From positions 1,364,001-1,428,000 of the forward strand of contig NZ_CP081943.1 of the NCBI RefSeq assembly GCF_020423045.1: DNA of 64,000 nucleotides, read 5' to 3'. Below the pieces are notes generated by a model that worked only from the letters and a program-made list of their open reading frames with translations, did not search any database and was not told where the DNA came from. The translations under genes and the position numbers were made by a program. Shown piece after piece: positions 1 to 8,945 of the stretch; the first letter of the stretch is position 1, and each line of letters opens with the position of its first letter. Source of the stretch: Pseudomonas sp. MM213 (GTDB lineage: Bacteria > Pseudomonadota > Gammaproteobacteria > Pseudomonadales > Pseudomonadaceae).

Positions 1-20
1 TTGCGGATCAAACGGGTCAT
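1..20 (-). CDS. Start of a gene downstream of gnd (partial, runs off the left edge)
   Basis: An ATG on the minus strand at 20..18 overlaps the TGA of gnd at 19..17 in the ATGA arrangement typical of translational coupling. Only six codons (M-T-R-L-I-R) lie in the window, so the product cannot be read. In several Pseudomonas genomes gnd is followed by a glucose-6-phosphate dehydrogenase gene, but nothing visible here confirms that. Confidence 0.3.
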
Positions 21-997
21 TTCTTCGCAGTCTCCACGTGGCCGCCGAAGCCGAAGCGCTGGGCCGAGAGAATCTTGTCGCCAAAGGTGCCTTGGCCACG
101 CGAGCGATAGCGGGCGAACAGCGAGTTCGACAGCACGGGCACCGGTACCGCTTGTTCCATGGCCGCTTCAATGGTCCATTGACCTTCCCCGCTGTCCGCT
201 ACGGAACCGGAGAAATTATCGAGCTGCGGATCGGCAGCCAGGGCATCGGCGGTCAGGTCGAGCAGCCACGACGAGACCACGCTGCCACGACGCCAGACTT
301 CGGCGATATCGCCGACGTTCAGGTTGAAGCGCTGGTCTTCCGGCAGGTTGGTGCTGGCCTTGGTCTTGAGGATGTCGAAGCCTTCGGCGAAGGCCTGCAT
401 CATTCCGTATTCGATGCCGTTGTGGATCATCTTCACGAAATGGCCGGAACCTGCGGGGCCGGCGTGGATGTAACCGCGTTCGGCGCGATCGTCGTCCGAC
501 TTGCGGTCCTTGGTGCGCGGGATGTCACCCATGCCAGGCGCCAGGCTGTCGAACAGTGGATCGAGGCGTTTAACCACGTCGGCTTCGCCACCGATCATCA
601 TGCAGTAACCGCGCTCCAGGCCCCAGACGCCGCCGGAGGTACCGACATCGATGTAGTGCAGGCCTTTTTCCGAGAGGGTTTTTGCCCGGCGAATGTCGTC
701 CTTATAGAAGGTGTTGCCGCCGTCGATGATGGTGTCGCCGGCTTCAAGCAAGGTGCTCAGGGTGTCGATGGTGTCTTCGGTCGGTGCGCCTGCCGGCAGC
801 ATGATCCAGACCGCTCGTGGTTTGGCCAGGCCGGCGACCAGGGCCGGCAGGTCGGTGACGCCCTTGGCGCCTTCGGCGGCCAGGGTGTCGACGAAGGCGG
901 TATTGCGGTCGTAAACAACGGTGGTGTGCCCGTTGAGCATCAGGCGCCGCGCAATATTGCCGCCCATGCGGCCCAGTCCAATAATCCCGAGTTGCAT
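17..997 (-). CDS. gnd: 6-phosphogluconate dehydrogenase, decarboxylating (short form)
   Basis: Oxidises and decarboxylates 6-phosphogluconate to ribulose 5-phosphate in the cytosolic oxidative pentose phosphate pathway. The N-terminus carries a Rossmann GLGRMGGN loop (residues 7-14). The substrate-binding IIDGGNT segment and the catalytic [13 protein letters not shown] stretch with its lysine are both present. At 326 residues it belongs to the short class (about 300-330 residues) rather than the ~470-residue enterobacterial form, and that class often prefers NAD. The stop overlaps the start of another minus-strand gene at the window edge, suggesting an operon. 6-Phosphogluconate is also the product of the kgu pathway near 50-54.5 kb. 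Confidence 0.93.
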   Translation of the reverse strand: MQLGIIGLGRMGGNIARRLMLNGHTTVVYDRNTAFVDTLAAEGAKGVTDLPALVAGLAKPRAVWIMLPAGAPTEDTIDTLSTLLEAGDTIIDGGNTFYKDDIRRAKTLSEKGLHYIDVGTSGGVWGLERGYCMMIGGEADVVKRLDPLFDSLAPGMGDIPRTKDRKSDDDRAERGYIHAGPAGSGHFVKMIHNGIEYGMMQAFAEGFDILKTKASTNLPEDQRFNLNVGDIAEVWRRGSVVSSWLLDLTADALAADPQLDNFSGSVADSGEGQWTIEAAMEQAVPVPVLSNSLFARYRSRGQGTFGDKILSAQRFGFGGHVETAKK

Positions 998-1269
998 GTG
1001 CTGATGCTCCCTACTACAAATAAATGTGTGTCAAAGGTTATAGCCCAACGCGACTAATGAGGGTTAGTCCAGAGCGTTGGCATGAAGTTTCCGGGCATTG
1101 TGCCCGATCCTGATTGATAACGTCGGGAATCGTGCCGAAGACACAACGACCACGAAAAATAAAAAAGTTCCCTTCCGGGACAAAAGAAATCAAAATCAGC
1201 GCCGATAGTAAATCAGCACCGATGTCGGGGCGGATTTACAGTTGAGGCAAGCCATTTGCGAGGTGAGCA

Positions 1270-1452
1270 ATGGGCACAGTACAAGCAGCACGGCCAGCAC
1301 AAACCCTTTACGTCACGATCCGTCGTGATGAATTGCGCCAGTTGAAAGACGAACGCGACCAGCTCAAACAGGAAGTCGAGCAATTGCGCCTGCTGACGCA
1401 AGGTATCCAGGCTCAGCCGATGCCTGTCACTTTGCGCGCTCCCCACGCCTGA
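1270..1452 (+). CDS. Small charged coiled-coil protein, function unknown
   Basis: A 60-residue cytosolic protein of unrecognised function. The ATG follows a GAGGTGAG Shine-Dalgarno-like stretch. Residues 17-42 (RRDELRQLKDERDQLKQEVEQL) show a clear heptad pattern with leucines at a/d positions, so a short dimeric coiled coil is likely. It stands alone between gnd (divergent) and cptA, and a hairpin follows the stop. It could be a small regulatory or scaffolding protein; no enzymatic motif is visible. Confidence 0.6.
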   Translation: MGTVQAARPAQTLYVTIRRDELRQLKDERDQLKQEVEQLRLLTQGIQAQPMPVTLRAPHA

Positions 1453-1466
1453 TCCCCTCGCCTGAA

Positions 1467-1493
1467 TCGGAAGCAGCCAATCGCTGTTTCCGA
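1467..1493 (+). terminator. Hairpin after the small coiled-coil gene
   Basis: TCGGAAGCAGC and GCTGTTTCCGA pair over 11 positions (one G-T) around a 5-base loop just after the stop at 1452. There is no strong T-run, so it is a possible but weak terminator. Confidence 0.4.
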
Positions 1494-1652
1494 TACGCCA
1501 TCACGATTTACCCGCGCCCAGCAGCTCACAAAACTTTCACACGCCCTTGTTGATACTCCGGTCCTTTATGGCCGCCCGGTATCTGCGCGGCGCCTGTTCG
1601 TCGGCGACCTTCCCGTCCCGGCGGTGGAAGTGATTTCTGGCTGGAGCACGCA

Positions 1653-3395
1653 ATGGCTTTGTATGAACGCAGCAATTCGACTGCGGACAAGTTTGATTGG
1701 GCAGGGTTTCTCTGGCTGTTTCTGTTCTTCTGGTATTTCTCCGGCATTACCCAACTGCTGATCCAATTGACGGGCACCTCCGGGTTCAGCGGTTTCCGCC
1801 AGGCCTTCACCATGAGCGCCATCTGGCTGGCGCCGATGCTGCTGTTTCCCCGCAAGACGCGTGTATTGGCGGCGCTGATCGGCGTGGTGCTGTGGGCCTG
1901 TTCCATGGCCAGTCTCGGTTACTTCTTCATCTATCAGCAGGAATTTTCCCAGAGCGTCATCTTCATCATGTTCGAGTCGAACATCTCTGAAGCCGGCGAG
2001 TACATGACCCAGTATTTTGCCTGGTGGATGGTGGCGGCATTTGTCGCCCACACGCTGTTCGCCTATTTCCTGTGGACCCGCTTGCGCCCGGTGTACATGC
2101 CCCGTGGTCGCGCATTGGTCGCCGCGACCGCCATTCTGGTGGCCGTGGTGGGTTATCCGCTAGCCAAGCAGACCGTTCACACCGGCAGTTTCGCCAGTGG
2201 TTTCGAGAAGTTCGAAACCCGTATCGAACCGGCAGTGCCGTGGCAGATGGCCGTGGCCTATCACCGCTACCTCGACACCCTGGCCGACATGCAGGGCATG
2301 CTCGACAGCGCGAGCAAGATTCCACCGCTGCACAATTTCAAGGATTCGATGGCCAATCAGCCTGCCACCCTGGTGCTGGTGATCGGCGAATCCACCAACC
2401 GTCAGCGCATGAGTCTCTACGGCTACCCGCGTGAAACCACGCCGGAACTGGACAAGCTCAAGGACCAACTGGCGGTCTTCAATAACGTCATCACCCCGCG
2501 CCCTTACACCATCGAGGCATTGCAGCAGGTCCTGACGTTCGCCGACGAAGAAAACCCGGAGCTGTACCTGTCGACGCCGTCGCTGGTCAGCATGATGAAA
2601 CAGGCGGGCTACAAGACCTTCTGGATCACCAACCAGCAAACCATGACCAAGCGCAACACCATGCTCACGACCTTCTCCGAGCAGGCCGACGAGCAGGTGT
2701 ACCTGAACAACAACCGCAACCAGAACGCCGCCCAGTACGATGGCGACGTGATCGAGCCGTTCAACAAGGCCCTGGCCGACGCGGCGCCACGCAAGTTGAT
2801 CGTTGTGCATTTGCTCGGCACACACATGAGCTATCAGTACCGCTACCCATCGACCTTCGACAAGTTCAAGGACCGCAACGGCGTTCCGGCTGGCGTGCGT
2901 GACGATCAGTTGCCGACCTACAACAGCTATGACAACGCGGTGCTGTACAACGATTTCGTGGTTTCGAGCCTGATCAAGGATTACGCCAAGACCGATCCTA
3001 ACGGCTTCCTGCTGTACCTCTCCGACCACGGCGAAGACGTTTTCGACTCTGCCGGTCACAACACCCTGGGTCGCAACGAGGCCAAGCCGACGGCGCCGAT
3101 GTACACCATTCCATTCATGGCCTGGGCCTCGCCGAAATGGCGCGAAAGCCATGACTGGAGCTTTGCCGGTGATCTGGGGCGGCCGTACAGCAGCTCGCAC
3201 CTGATCCATACCTGGGCCGATCTGGCGGGGCTGAGCTTCGATGAACTGGATCGCAGCAAGAGCGTGGTCAGCGACAGTTTCAAGCCGCGCCCACTGCTGA
3301 TCGGCAATCCTTATGAGCGCGAGCAGAAAGCGCTGATCGACTTCAGCCTGATCAAACCCAAGGTGAAGCCGACCCCGGCAGTCGCTCAGCAGTAG
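1653..3395 (+). CDS. cptA: Phosphoethanolamine transferase CptA
   Basis: An inner-membrane enzyme that moves phosphoethanolamine from phosphatidylethanolamine to the LPS core; CptA of enterobacteria acts on heptose I. The protein has 580 residues, the family's usual length. About five membrane segments span residues 15-185. A periplasmic sulfatase-like domain follows, with the metal/nucleophile segment VIGESTNRQRMSLYGY (the threonine of GEST, near residue 247, is the expected nucleophile), then GTHMSY and the metal-binding LSDHGEDVF near residue 455. It is a single gene followed by a REPIN. The modification generally lowers surface charge and affects resistance to cationic peptides. EptA-type lipid A transferases are the alternative, but the N-terminus fits CptA better. 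Confidence 0.88.
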   Translation: MALYERSNSTADKFDWAGFLWLFLFFWYFSGITQLLIQLTGTSGFSGFRQAFTMSAIWLAPMLLFPRKTRVLAALIGVVLWACSMASLGYFFIYQQEFSQSVIFIMFESNISEAGEYMTQYFAWWMVAAFVAHTLFAYFLWTRLRPVYMPRGRALVAATAILVAVVGYPLAKQTVHTGSFASGFEKFETRIEPAVPWQMAVAYHRYLDTLADMQGMLDSASKIPPLHNFKDSMANQPATLVLVIGESTNRQRMSLYGYPRETTPELDKLKDQLAVFNNVITPRPYTIEALQQVLTFADEENPELYLSTPSLVSMMKQAGYKTFWITNQQTMTKRNTMLTTFSEQADEQVYLNNNRNQNAAQYDGDVIEPFNKALADAAPRKLIVVHLLGTHMSYQYRYPSTFDKFKDRNGVPAGVRDDQLPTYNSYDNAVLYNDFVVSSLIKDYAKTDPNGFLLYLSDHGEDVFDSAGHNTLGRNEAKPTAPMYTIPFMAWASPKWRESHDWSFAGDLGRPYSSSHLIHTWADLAGLSFDELDRSKSVVSDSFKPRPLLIGNPYEREQKALIDFSLIKPKVKPTPAVAQQ

Positions 3396-3398
3396 ATC

Positions 3399-3490
3399 TG
3401 TAGGAGCGATGCTTGCTCGCGAAGAGGTCGGCAGATTCAACATCTATGCTGGCTGGGTCAACGTCTTCGCGAGCAAGCTTCGCTCCTACA
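3399..3490. repeat. REPIN (two inverted REP elements)
   Basis: TGTAGGAGCGATGCTTGCTC at the left and GAGCAAGCTTCGCTCCTACA at the right are inverted copies separated by about 50 bases. The element lies between cptA and the TonB receptor gene. Confidence 0.9.
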
Positions 3491-3502
3491 ATTACCTCGG
3501 AA

Positions 3503-3521
3503 GATAATAATAATTCTCGTT
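3503..3521 (+). promoter_or_regulatory. Candidate Fur box
   Basis: GATAATAATAATTCTCGTT matches the 19-base Fur consensus GATAATGATAATCATTATC at 13 positions, with the left half nearly perfect. It lies 77 bases before the receptor start, where a Fur operator would be expected for a siderophore receptor. Confidence 0.55.
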
Positions 3522-3597
3522 TATAACTAAATACCCCCGCCCTCCTTCGTCTTTGAACAAACGGAATTTTTTCATTGACGACAAGGAGTCGGCTGCG

Positions 3598-5832
3598 ATG
3601 TTCGCGCCTATCACCCGTTCCATGACCTTTACCCTTGGGTTTTGCAGTGCCGTACTAAGCCCGGACCTACTGGCTGAAACCGACCCGGACAAACAACCCT
3701 CCGCCCTGGTACTCGGTGCCACCAGCGTCACGGCCCAAGGCTTGGGCAGCACCACCGAAAACACCGGGTCGTACACCACCGGCGCCATGAGCACCGCCAC
3801 CCGTTTGAACCTGTCGATCAAGGAGACGCCGCAATCGGTGTCCGTGATCACGCGCCAGCAAATGGACGACTTCAAACTCGACACGCTCTCCGACGCCATG
3901 CGCCAGACCACGGGCGTGGTGGTTCAGCACAACGACTCGGACCGGGTCGTCTATTCCTCCCGCGGCTACACGATCAACAATTTCCAGATCGACGGGATGC
4001 TCAACACCTTCAACTACATGAAGTCCGATTCCGACACCATCATCTATGACCGTATCGAAGTCGTGCGCGGCGCAACCGGCCTGACCACGGGCGCAGGCGA
4101 CCCTTCGGCCACCATCAACATGGTGCGCAAGCGTCCGACGGCGCAGTGGGAAGCCAAAACCGGTGTCAGCGGCGGCAGTTATGACGATTACTACAGTTAC
4201 GTCGATGTCGGCGGGCCGCTGGCGTTCGACGGACGCTTGCGCGGGCGCAGCGTGCTGGCCTATCGCGACAGTCATTCGGTACGCGACAAGTATCAGCTGC
4301 AAAGGGAAGTCGGCTACGGGATTCTCGAAGCCGACCTGACCGACGATACGCTGCTCGCCGTGGGTTATGACTATCAGGACAAACAGGTGCAGGGCACCTC
4401 CTGGGGGACCGTGCCCTACTGGAACGCAGACGGCAGCAAAGCCGGCCTCGGCCGCTCCACCAACATGGCCACCCCCTGGAGTTCCTGGCCGCTGAAAGAC
4501 AAGACCGCGTTCGCCACGCTGGATCAGCAACTGGGGATGGGCTGGCACCTCAAGGCGGCTTACACCCATCGCGAAAGCGACACCGACGGCAAGATTTACT
4601 ACGGCGGTGGCGGCTTCCCCGAGGCGGATCGCAGCGGCATGATCGCCAACGTCAGCCACATGATCGGCACGCAAAAAATGAAGGCTTACGACTTCAACGT
4701 GTCCGGACCCTATTCATTGTTCGGGCGTGAGCACGAAATGATGCTCGGGTATGGCGAAGCCGAACGCAGCGACGAAAGCCCACACACCGTCGATGGCGCC
4801 CGCGCGAAGGACTACGAAAACGTACCCGACTGGAAGTACATGGGCGGCATCCCCAAATTCCCCGACACCGTCACCAGCCTGCGTGGCTCCAGCGACAACA
4901 CCCGCCAAAAGGCCGGTTACCTGGCCACTCGCCTGACGTTGACCGACGATCTGCACGCCGTCCTCGGCAGCCGCTATGGCAGCTGGAAAGCGTCGAAAAC
5001 GGCTAACAGTTACACCGACAATCTGCAGTTGAGCGAGTCCGAAGTTACCCGCCAGCAACACAACGACCTATGGACGCCATACGCCGGACTGCTGTACGAC
5101 CTGACGCCCGAATACACGGCTTACATCAGCTACACCGATATCTTCAAGCCACAAACCAACCGCGACAGCAGCCGCAAGTACCTCGAACCGGTGGTGGGCA
5201 GCAACTATGAACTTGGCCTCAAGGGCAGCCTGCTGGAAGAGCGACTGAACCTCGCCACCGCCGTGTTCTGGAGCAAACAGGACAATGTCGCCGAACGCGA
5301 CGATTCGGTGCCGCCGGACCCGGTTACCGGCGAGGAGTTCTACACCTCCAGCGGTAAGGGCAACAAGGTTCAGGGGTTCGAGGCCGAGCTCTCCGGCGAG
5401 GTCATGCCGCACTGGAACATGACCGCCGGTTACACCTACACCCACTCGGTCAATGGCGAGGAAAAACGCACCAATACCAGTCAGCCGCTGAACCTGCTTC
5501 GGGTGTCGACTTCGTATCGCTTGCCTGGCGACTGGCAGGCCCTGACCGTGGGCGGTGCAGTGAACTGGCAAAGTGACGTTTACCGCGCCGCCAATCGCCC
5601 GGTCGGACGCAACGCCGCTGGCAATGTGATAACTGAACGCACAAACATCCGGCAAGGCGCCTACACCGTGGTCAACCTGATGTCACGTTACGAGTTCGAC
5701 CCGCACCTGTCCGCCTCGCTCAACGTCGAGAACCTGTTCGACAAGAAGTATTACGACAACGTCGGTTTCTATAACGGTGTGTATTGGGGTGATCCGCGTA
5801 CGGTGACACTGAGCCTGGACTGGAAACTCTAG
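3598..5832 (+). CDS. TonB-dependent siderophore receptor
   Basis: An outer-membrane beta-barrel that imports a ferric siderophore using TonB energy. I chose the ATG at 3598, which has AAGGAG 10 bases upstream and opens a signal peptide ending near ...DLLA; an in-frame TTG at 3553 has no such support. The 744-residue protein has a TonB-box-like VLGATSVTAQ stretch near residues 38-47. A plug domain starts around residue 74 (IKETPQSVSVITRQQMDDF) and includes VEVVRG-type and TGAGDPSATINMVRKRP motifs typical of the FpvA/FoxA/FhuE class. The barrel ends in ...TLSLDWKL. There is no N-terminal signalling domain, so it should not work through a FecI/FecR surface-signalling pair. The substrate cannot be told from sequence. 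Confidence 0.9.
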   Translation: MFAPITRSMTFTLGFCSAVLSPDLLAETDPDKQPSALVLGATSVTAQGLGSTTENTGSYTTGAMSTATRLNLSIKETPQSVSVITRQQMDDFKLDTLSDAMRQTTGVVVQHNDSDRVVYSSRGYTINNFQIDGMLNTFNYMKSDSDTIIYDRIEVVRGATGLTTGAGDPSATINMVRKRPTAQWEAKTGVSGGSYDDYYSYVDVGGPLAFDGRLRGRSVLAYRDSHSVRDKYQLQREVGYGILEADLTDDTLLAVGYDYQDKQVQGTSWGTVPYWNADGSKAGLGRSTNMATPWSSWPLKDKTAFATLDQQLGMGWHLKAAYTHRESDTDGKIYYGGGGFPEADRSGMIANVSHMIGTQKMKAYDFNVSGPYSLFGREHEMMLGYGEAERSDESPHTVDGARAKDYENVPDWKYMGGIPKFPDTVTSLRGSSDNTRQKAGYLATRLTLTDDLHAVLGSRYGSWKASKTANSYTDNLQLSESEVTRQQHNDLWTPYAGLLYDLTPEYTAYISYTDIFKPQTNRDSSRKYLEPVVGSNYELGLKGSLLEERLNLATAVFWSKQDNVAERDDSVPPDPVTGEEFYTSSGKGNKVQGFEAELSGEVMPHWNMTAGYTYTHSVNGEEKRTNTSQPLNLLRVSTSYRLPGDWQALTVGGAVNWQSDVYRAANRPVGRNAAGNVITERTNIRQGAYTVVNLMSRYEFDPHLSASLNVENLFDKKYYDNVGFYNGVYWGDPRTVTLSLDWKL

Positions 5833-5930
5833 GCGCAGTTAATTCCCAATCGACGAAATCGGCAGATAATGTTCTCGCGACATTGCTTCATGGATGAAAA
5901 GCACCCGATATCCGTTTTGGGAGGCGAACC

Positions 5931-6131
5931 ATGAAATGTACACCCTTGATCGTTGCCGGCCTGATGACGTTCGTTTCGGTCAGCGCATTTGCCGAAGGTG
6001 GCGCAGAACGCATGCGCTATTACTACGAAAGCCTGCGGCTCAGCCAACAGGAGAATCAAAGCCAGCAAACCGCTGAGGTCCGGGTTCCGGACGATCAAAC
6101 GGCGCAAGTGACCGAGCATTACAAACGCTAG
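5931..6131 (+). CDS. Small periplasmic protein, possibly PtrA-like
   Basis: A 66-residue precursor with a clear signal peptide (MKCTPLIVAGLMTFVSVSAFA) cleaved before EGGAER. The mature part is about 45 polar, glutamine-rich residues. The ATG is preceded by GGGAGGCG. The EGGA(D/E)R sequence after the cleavage site resembles small Pseudomonas proteins annotated as having a PtrA N-terminal domain, some of which are induced by copper; this is a weak resemblance based on a short motif. It follows the TonB receptor with a 98-base gap, so co-transcription is possible but not shown. Confidence 0.6.
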   Translation: MKCTPLIVAGLMTFVSVSAFAEGGAERMRYYYESLRLSQQENQSQQTAEVRVPDDQTAQVTEHYKR

Positions 6132-6132
6132 A

Positions 6133-6199
6133 TGTAGGAGCCAGGCTTGCCGGCGAAGGCGATTTCAAATACGCCTTCGCCGGCAAGCCTGGCTCCTAC
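6133..6199. repeat. REPIN
   Basis: TGTAGGAGCCAGGCTTGCCG and its inverted copy CGGCAAGCCTGGCTCCTAC enclose about 27 bases. The element lies between the ends of two convergent genes and may act as a bidirectional transcript end. Confidence 0.9.
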
Positions 6200-6212
6200 G
6201 AAGAGCGCGATG

Positions 6213-6704
6213 CTACAACGCCTTGGTCCAGAACAGCATCCGGCCGTGCTCCGGATCGAACATGCCGGCGCTGAAGCCGAATTTAGCGTAGGACGACTGC
6301 GCCACGGCATTGCCTTCCAGCACCTCCAGCGTGATTTTGCAGCAGCCGCGCTGACGGGCGATTTCCTCGACCTTTTGCAGCATCTTCTGGCTCAGGCCCA
6401 ATCCGCGAAACTGTTTCACCACCACCACGTCATGCACGTTGACCAATGGCCGACAGGCAAACGTCGAAAAACCTTCAAAGCAATTGACCAGCCCTGCCGG
6501 TTCACCCCCGACGAACGCCAGCACGCTGTACGCATGGGGACGTTTGGCGAGTTCCCTCGGAAGGTGCTCCAGCACCTCGGCCGGCAAAGAATGACCGATA
6601 CCCATCGGGTCCTCGGCGTAATGATTCAACACCTGACCTATCGCCTCGGCATGCACCGGATTGGTGTAACTGGCCTGAAGCACTAGAATTTCTGCGGATT
6701 CCAT
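6213..6704 (-). CDS. GNAT-family N-acetyltransferase
   Basis: A predicted cytosolic acetyl-CoA-dependent acetyltransferase of 163 residues. The acetyl-CoA loop motif is FRGLGLSQKMLQ (R/Q-x-x-G-x-G/A pattern), preceded by the beta-strand VHDVVVV. The segment CKITLEVLEGNAVAQSSYAKFGF is the usual motif B with the asparagine and tyrosine. The ATG at 6704 has GAGG five bases upstream and is preferred over a GTG two codons earlier. The acceptor substrate is unknown. It is followed closely by the REPIN and stands as a single gene. Confidence 0.85.
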   Translation of the reverse strand: MESAEILVLQASYTNPVHAEAIGQVLNHYAEDPMGIGHSLPAEVLEHLPRELAKRPHAYSVLAFVGGEPAGLVNCFEGFSTFACRPLVNVHDVVVVKQFRGLGLSQKMLQKVEEIARQRGCCKITLEVLEGNAVAQSSYAKFGFSAGMFDPEHGRMLFWTKAL

Positions 6705-6796
6705 TTCCACCTCGATTACACATGAATTGCCCCGGCGCGCAGATCGCGCCGCAGGGCACAGCGACCCTATCGCGAGTCCCGTTCATCGCGCAATCT

Positions 6797-7384
6797 TTAA
6801 ACAGAGGTGCCCCAGATCAATGCTTCGGTCCACCCCAGCTCGGCGAAATCCGCCGCCCTCAGGCCCGACTCCCCGGCGCAGAAAAACTCGTCCAATTGTG
6901 GTGGCGCGACCGACGTGCCGCTGAGCATGGCGTGTACTTGCCCGCGATGATGGATCTGATGCTCGAGCAGATGAGACAGCAGGCGCAAACGGCTGTCGTA
7001 TTGCGGCGTGTCTCGGGCGATTGTCACAATCTTGCCCAGGTCGGCGTCGCGCATTTGCTCGCAATAGGCGATCAGGCGGCGGTCAACCTGGGCCTGTTCG
7101 CGCTGCAGGTCAGCGGCAGTGGTGAACGGCTCGTCTTTGTTGAAGAACACCGTGCATTCAGGATGCGGAACATCGCCACGCAACTCCCGTTCCAGCGCAT
7201 CCATGTAAAACCAGTCGCAGGTCAGGATGTGGTTGAGGGTCGCACGCAGGCTGGGGAAGAAACTGACGCGCGGCGCCGCCAGCTCCTCTGCGCTCAACTG
7301 GCTCCAGGCCTTGGCCAGTCGATGATTGGCCCAGGCATTCTGATAAGCCATGGTCAGCAAATGGTGGGACAAGGGCTGATTCAT
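6797..7384 (-). CDS. DinB-family protein
   Basis: A 195-residue four-helix-bundle protein of the DinB/YfiT-like family, whose members are putative metal-dependent enzymes, often thiol- or stress-linked. Candidate metal-ligand histidines are in ATLNHILTCDWFYMDAL (residues 50-66) and in LLEHQIHHRGQVHAML, whose HxxxHRGQ pattern is typical. The start follows AAGGAG. It lies 18 bases after the ZapE gene on the same strand and is probably co-transcribed with it. The specific reaction cannot be inferred. Confidence 0.85.
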   Translation of the reverse strand: MNQPLSHHLLTMAYQNAWANHRLAKAWSQLSAEELAAPRVSFFPSLRATLNHILTCDWFYMDALERELRGDVPHPECTVFFNKDEPFTTAADLQREQAQVDRRLIAYCEQMRDADLGKIVTIARDTPQYDSRLRLLSHLLEHQIHHRGQVHAMLSGTSVAPPQLDEFFCAGESGLRAADFAELGWTEALIWGTSV

Positions 7385-7402
7385 GTTCGCGGCTCCTTGG
7401 GT

Positions 7403-8521
7403 TCAAGCGTCGGCGAAACGTTGCAGCTGCATTTCCTGTAGGCGACTGAGTGTGCGGCGGAACGGGAATTCCAGATAGCCTTCGGTGTAGAGCGATTCCA
7501 TCGGCACCTGGGCTTCGAGGTACAACGGCACTTTGCGGTCATAGCATTCGTCCACCAACGCGATGAAGCGCCGCACACCGTCGTCGTGCACCGACAATTG
7601 CGGCAACTCGCGATCACCCGCCACCACCCGCTCGACCCCGTCTTCGGTGCCACGGGCGATGCGGCCGGCGCGTTTTTGCGCGCTGAGGTTGGGCACGTCA
7701 CTCAACAGAATAGCCCTGAAGGTGTCGCACAGGGCCATGAAATCCATGGCGGCAAAGGGTTGTTCACAGAGGTCGGCGTATCGGCTCCAGAGCACGGTTT
7801 CACTGGCCTGCACCACATTCAGCGAGCGGTAACCGACCTTGATCGGTTCACTGGAGACTGACTGGCCGGCGGTCAGCGCCTTGAACACATCTTCCAGCGC
7901 GCCGGGTTGCCCGGGCGCGGCGACCCAATAGCGCTGCAAACCAGCGCCGGGATGCAGGCGATGGTCTTCGCCGCCATCCACCGCGATCACCTGCATGTGC
8001 TGCTTGATCGCCTCGATCGCGGGCACGAAGCGGTCGCGGTTGAAGCCATCGGCGTACAGCATGTCCGGCGGCTGATTGGACGTGCAGACCACCACCACGC
8101 CCTCCTCGAACATCACCTGAAACAAGCGCCCGAGAATGATTGCGTCGCCGATGTCGTTGACGAACAGCTCATCGAAACACAACACGCGGACTTCTTCGCT
8201 CAGCTCGCGGGCCAGGGCTTTGAGCGGATCGGCGGTGCCGGTCAGCTGAAACGAGCGTTGATGCACCCACCCCATAAAATGGTGAAAGTGCTGGCGCCGG
8301 GCCGGGACCTGCAGGCTTTGGTAAAACTGATCCATCAGCCAGGTCTTGCCACGCCCGACGGGGCCCCACAGGTACACGCCCGTGACCGGCGTCTGACCTT
8401 CATGCAACGCTTCATGGCATTTTTGCAACGCCCAGACGGCATGTTCCTGGGCTTCGTCCTGGACGAAGCCCTTCTGTTCGATGGCGTGTTGCCAGGCGCT
8501 TAACGGGGAGTCGGCATTCAT
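7403..8521 (-). CDS. zapE: ZapE/AFG1-family ATPase
   Basis: An AFG1-type P-loop ATPase. In E. coli, ZapE associates with the division ring and destabilises FtsZ polymers. Walker A is GPVGRGKT at residues 53-60 and Walker B is LCFDELFVNDIGDA. The arginine-rich FNRDRFVPAIEAI region is characteristic of the family. The 372-residue length is normal. Some pseudomonads carry two AFG1 paralogues, so assignment to the division-ring role rather than the other copy is inferred. Its 3' neighbour is the DinB-family gene, in tandem. Confidence 0.85.
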   Translation of the reverse strand: MNADSPLSAWQHAIEQKGFVQDEAQEHAVWALQKCHEALHEGQTPVTGVYLWGPVGRGKTWLMDQFYQSLQVPARRQHFHHFMGWVHQRSFQLTGTADPLKALARELSEEVRVLCFDELFVNDIGDAIILGRLFQVMFEEGVVVVCTSNQPPDMLYADGFNRDRFVPAIEAIKQHMQVIAVDGGEDHRLHPGAGLQRYWVAAPGQPGALEDVFKALTAGQSVSSEPIKVGYRSLNVVQASETVLWSRYADLCEQPFAAMDFMALCDTFRAILLSDVPNLSAQKRAGRIARGTEDGVERVVAGDRELPQLSVHDDGVRRFIALVDECYDRKVPLYLEAQVPMESLYTEGYLEFPFRRTLSRLQEMQLQRFADA

Positions 8522-8551
8522 GCGCGGCAGTATGCCATCGTGACGCGACGT

Positions 8552-8893
8552 CTACAGTGAAATGTCCAGCCGGGCGATCTTGCCCTGCTCGTTCAGGCGA
8601 AACATGTAGCGCAATTCCAGCGGACTGCCGGGAAACGTCCCGGAGATCAGGTTGTGCACCAGCACCTTGCCGGTGCGCTGTTGTACGTCGAGCACTTCGA
8701 CCTTTGGCTGGTAACGCCGGGCGGTGTCTTGCATCCATTGGGCGATAGCCTGGGTGCCAATCCGGTGTTGACCTTCATCGAACACATTGGCGTCCTCAGC
8801 GAAAAAACTGGCGACCGTCGAGGTGTCGCGGGCATTGGCGGCAGCAATGTAAGCGGCGATGGCGGGCGCCAGTGCAGAGGCAGGATGGGACAT
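8552..8893 (-). CDS. SnoaL/NTF2-like protein
   Basis: A 113-residue cone-fold protein of the NTF2-like superfamily. The pattern AIAAYIAAANARDTSTVASFFAEDANVFDEG is the typical N-terminal helix pair and strand of SnoaL-like polyketide-cyclase and isomerase relatives, followed by IAQWMQDTARRY and three C-terminal strands. Members often isomerise or hydrate small molecules, but no substrate is indicated. The ATG is preceded by AAGGAG. The WYL-domain regulator lies just upstream on the same strand, and this gene may be its target or operon partner. Confidence 0.8.
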   Translation of the reverse strand: MSHPASALAPAIAAYIAAANARDTSTVASFFAEDANVFDEGQHRIGTQAIAQWMQDTARRYQPKVEVLDVQQRTGKVLVHNLISGTFPGSPLELRYMFRLNEQGKIARLDISL

Positions 8894-8945
8894 GGTGACA
8901 GCTCCTTGTTGGTTGATTCTGACGCCATGCTAGAACACGCCTGTG

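Noticed and set aside
3553..3597. An upstream TTG start for the TonB receptor
   Set aside because: It adds 15 charged residues before the signal peptide and has no Shine-Dalgarno, whereas ATG 3598 has AAGGAG.
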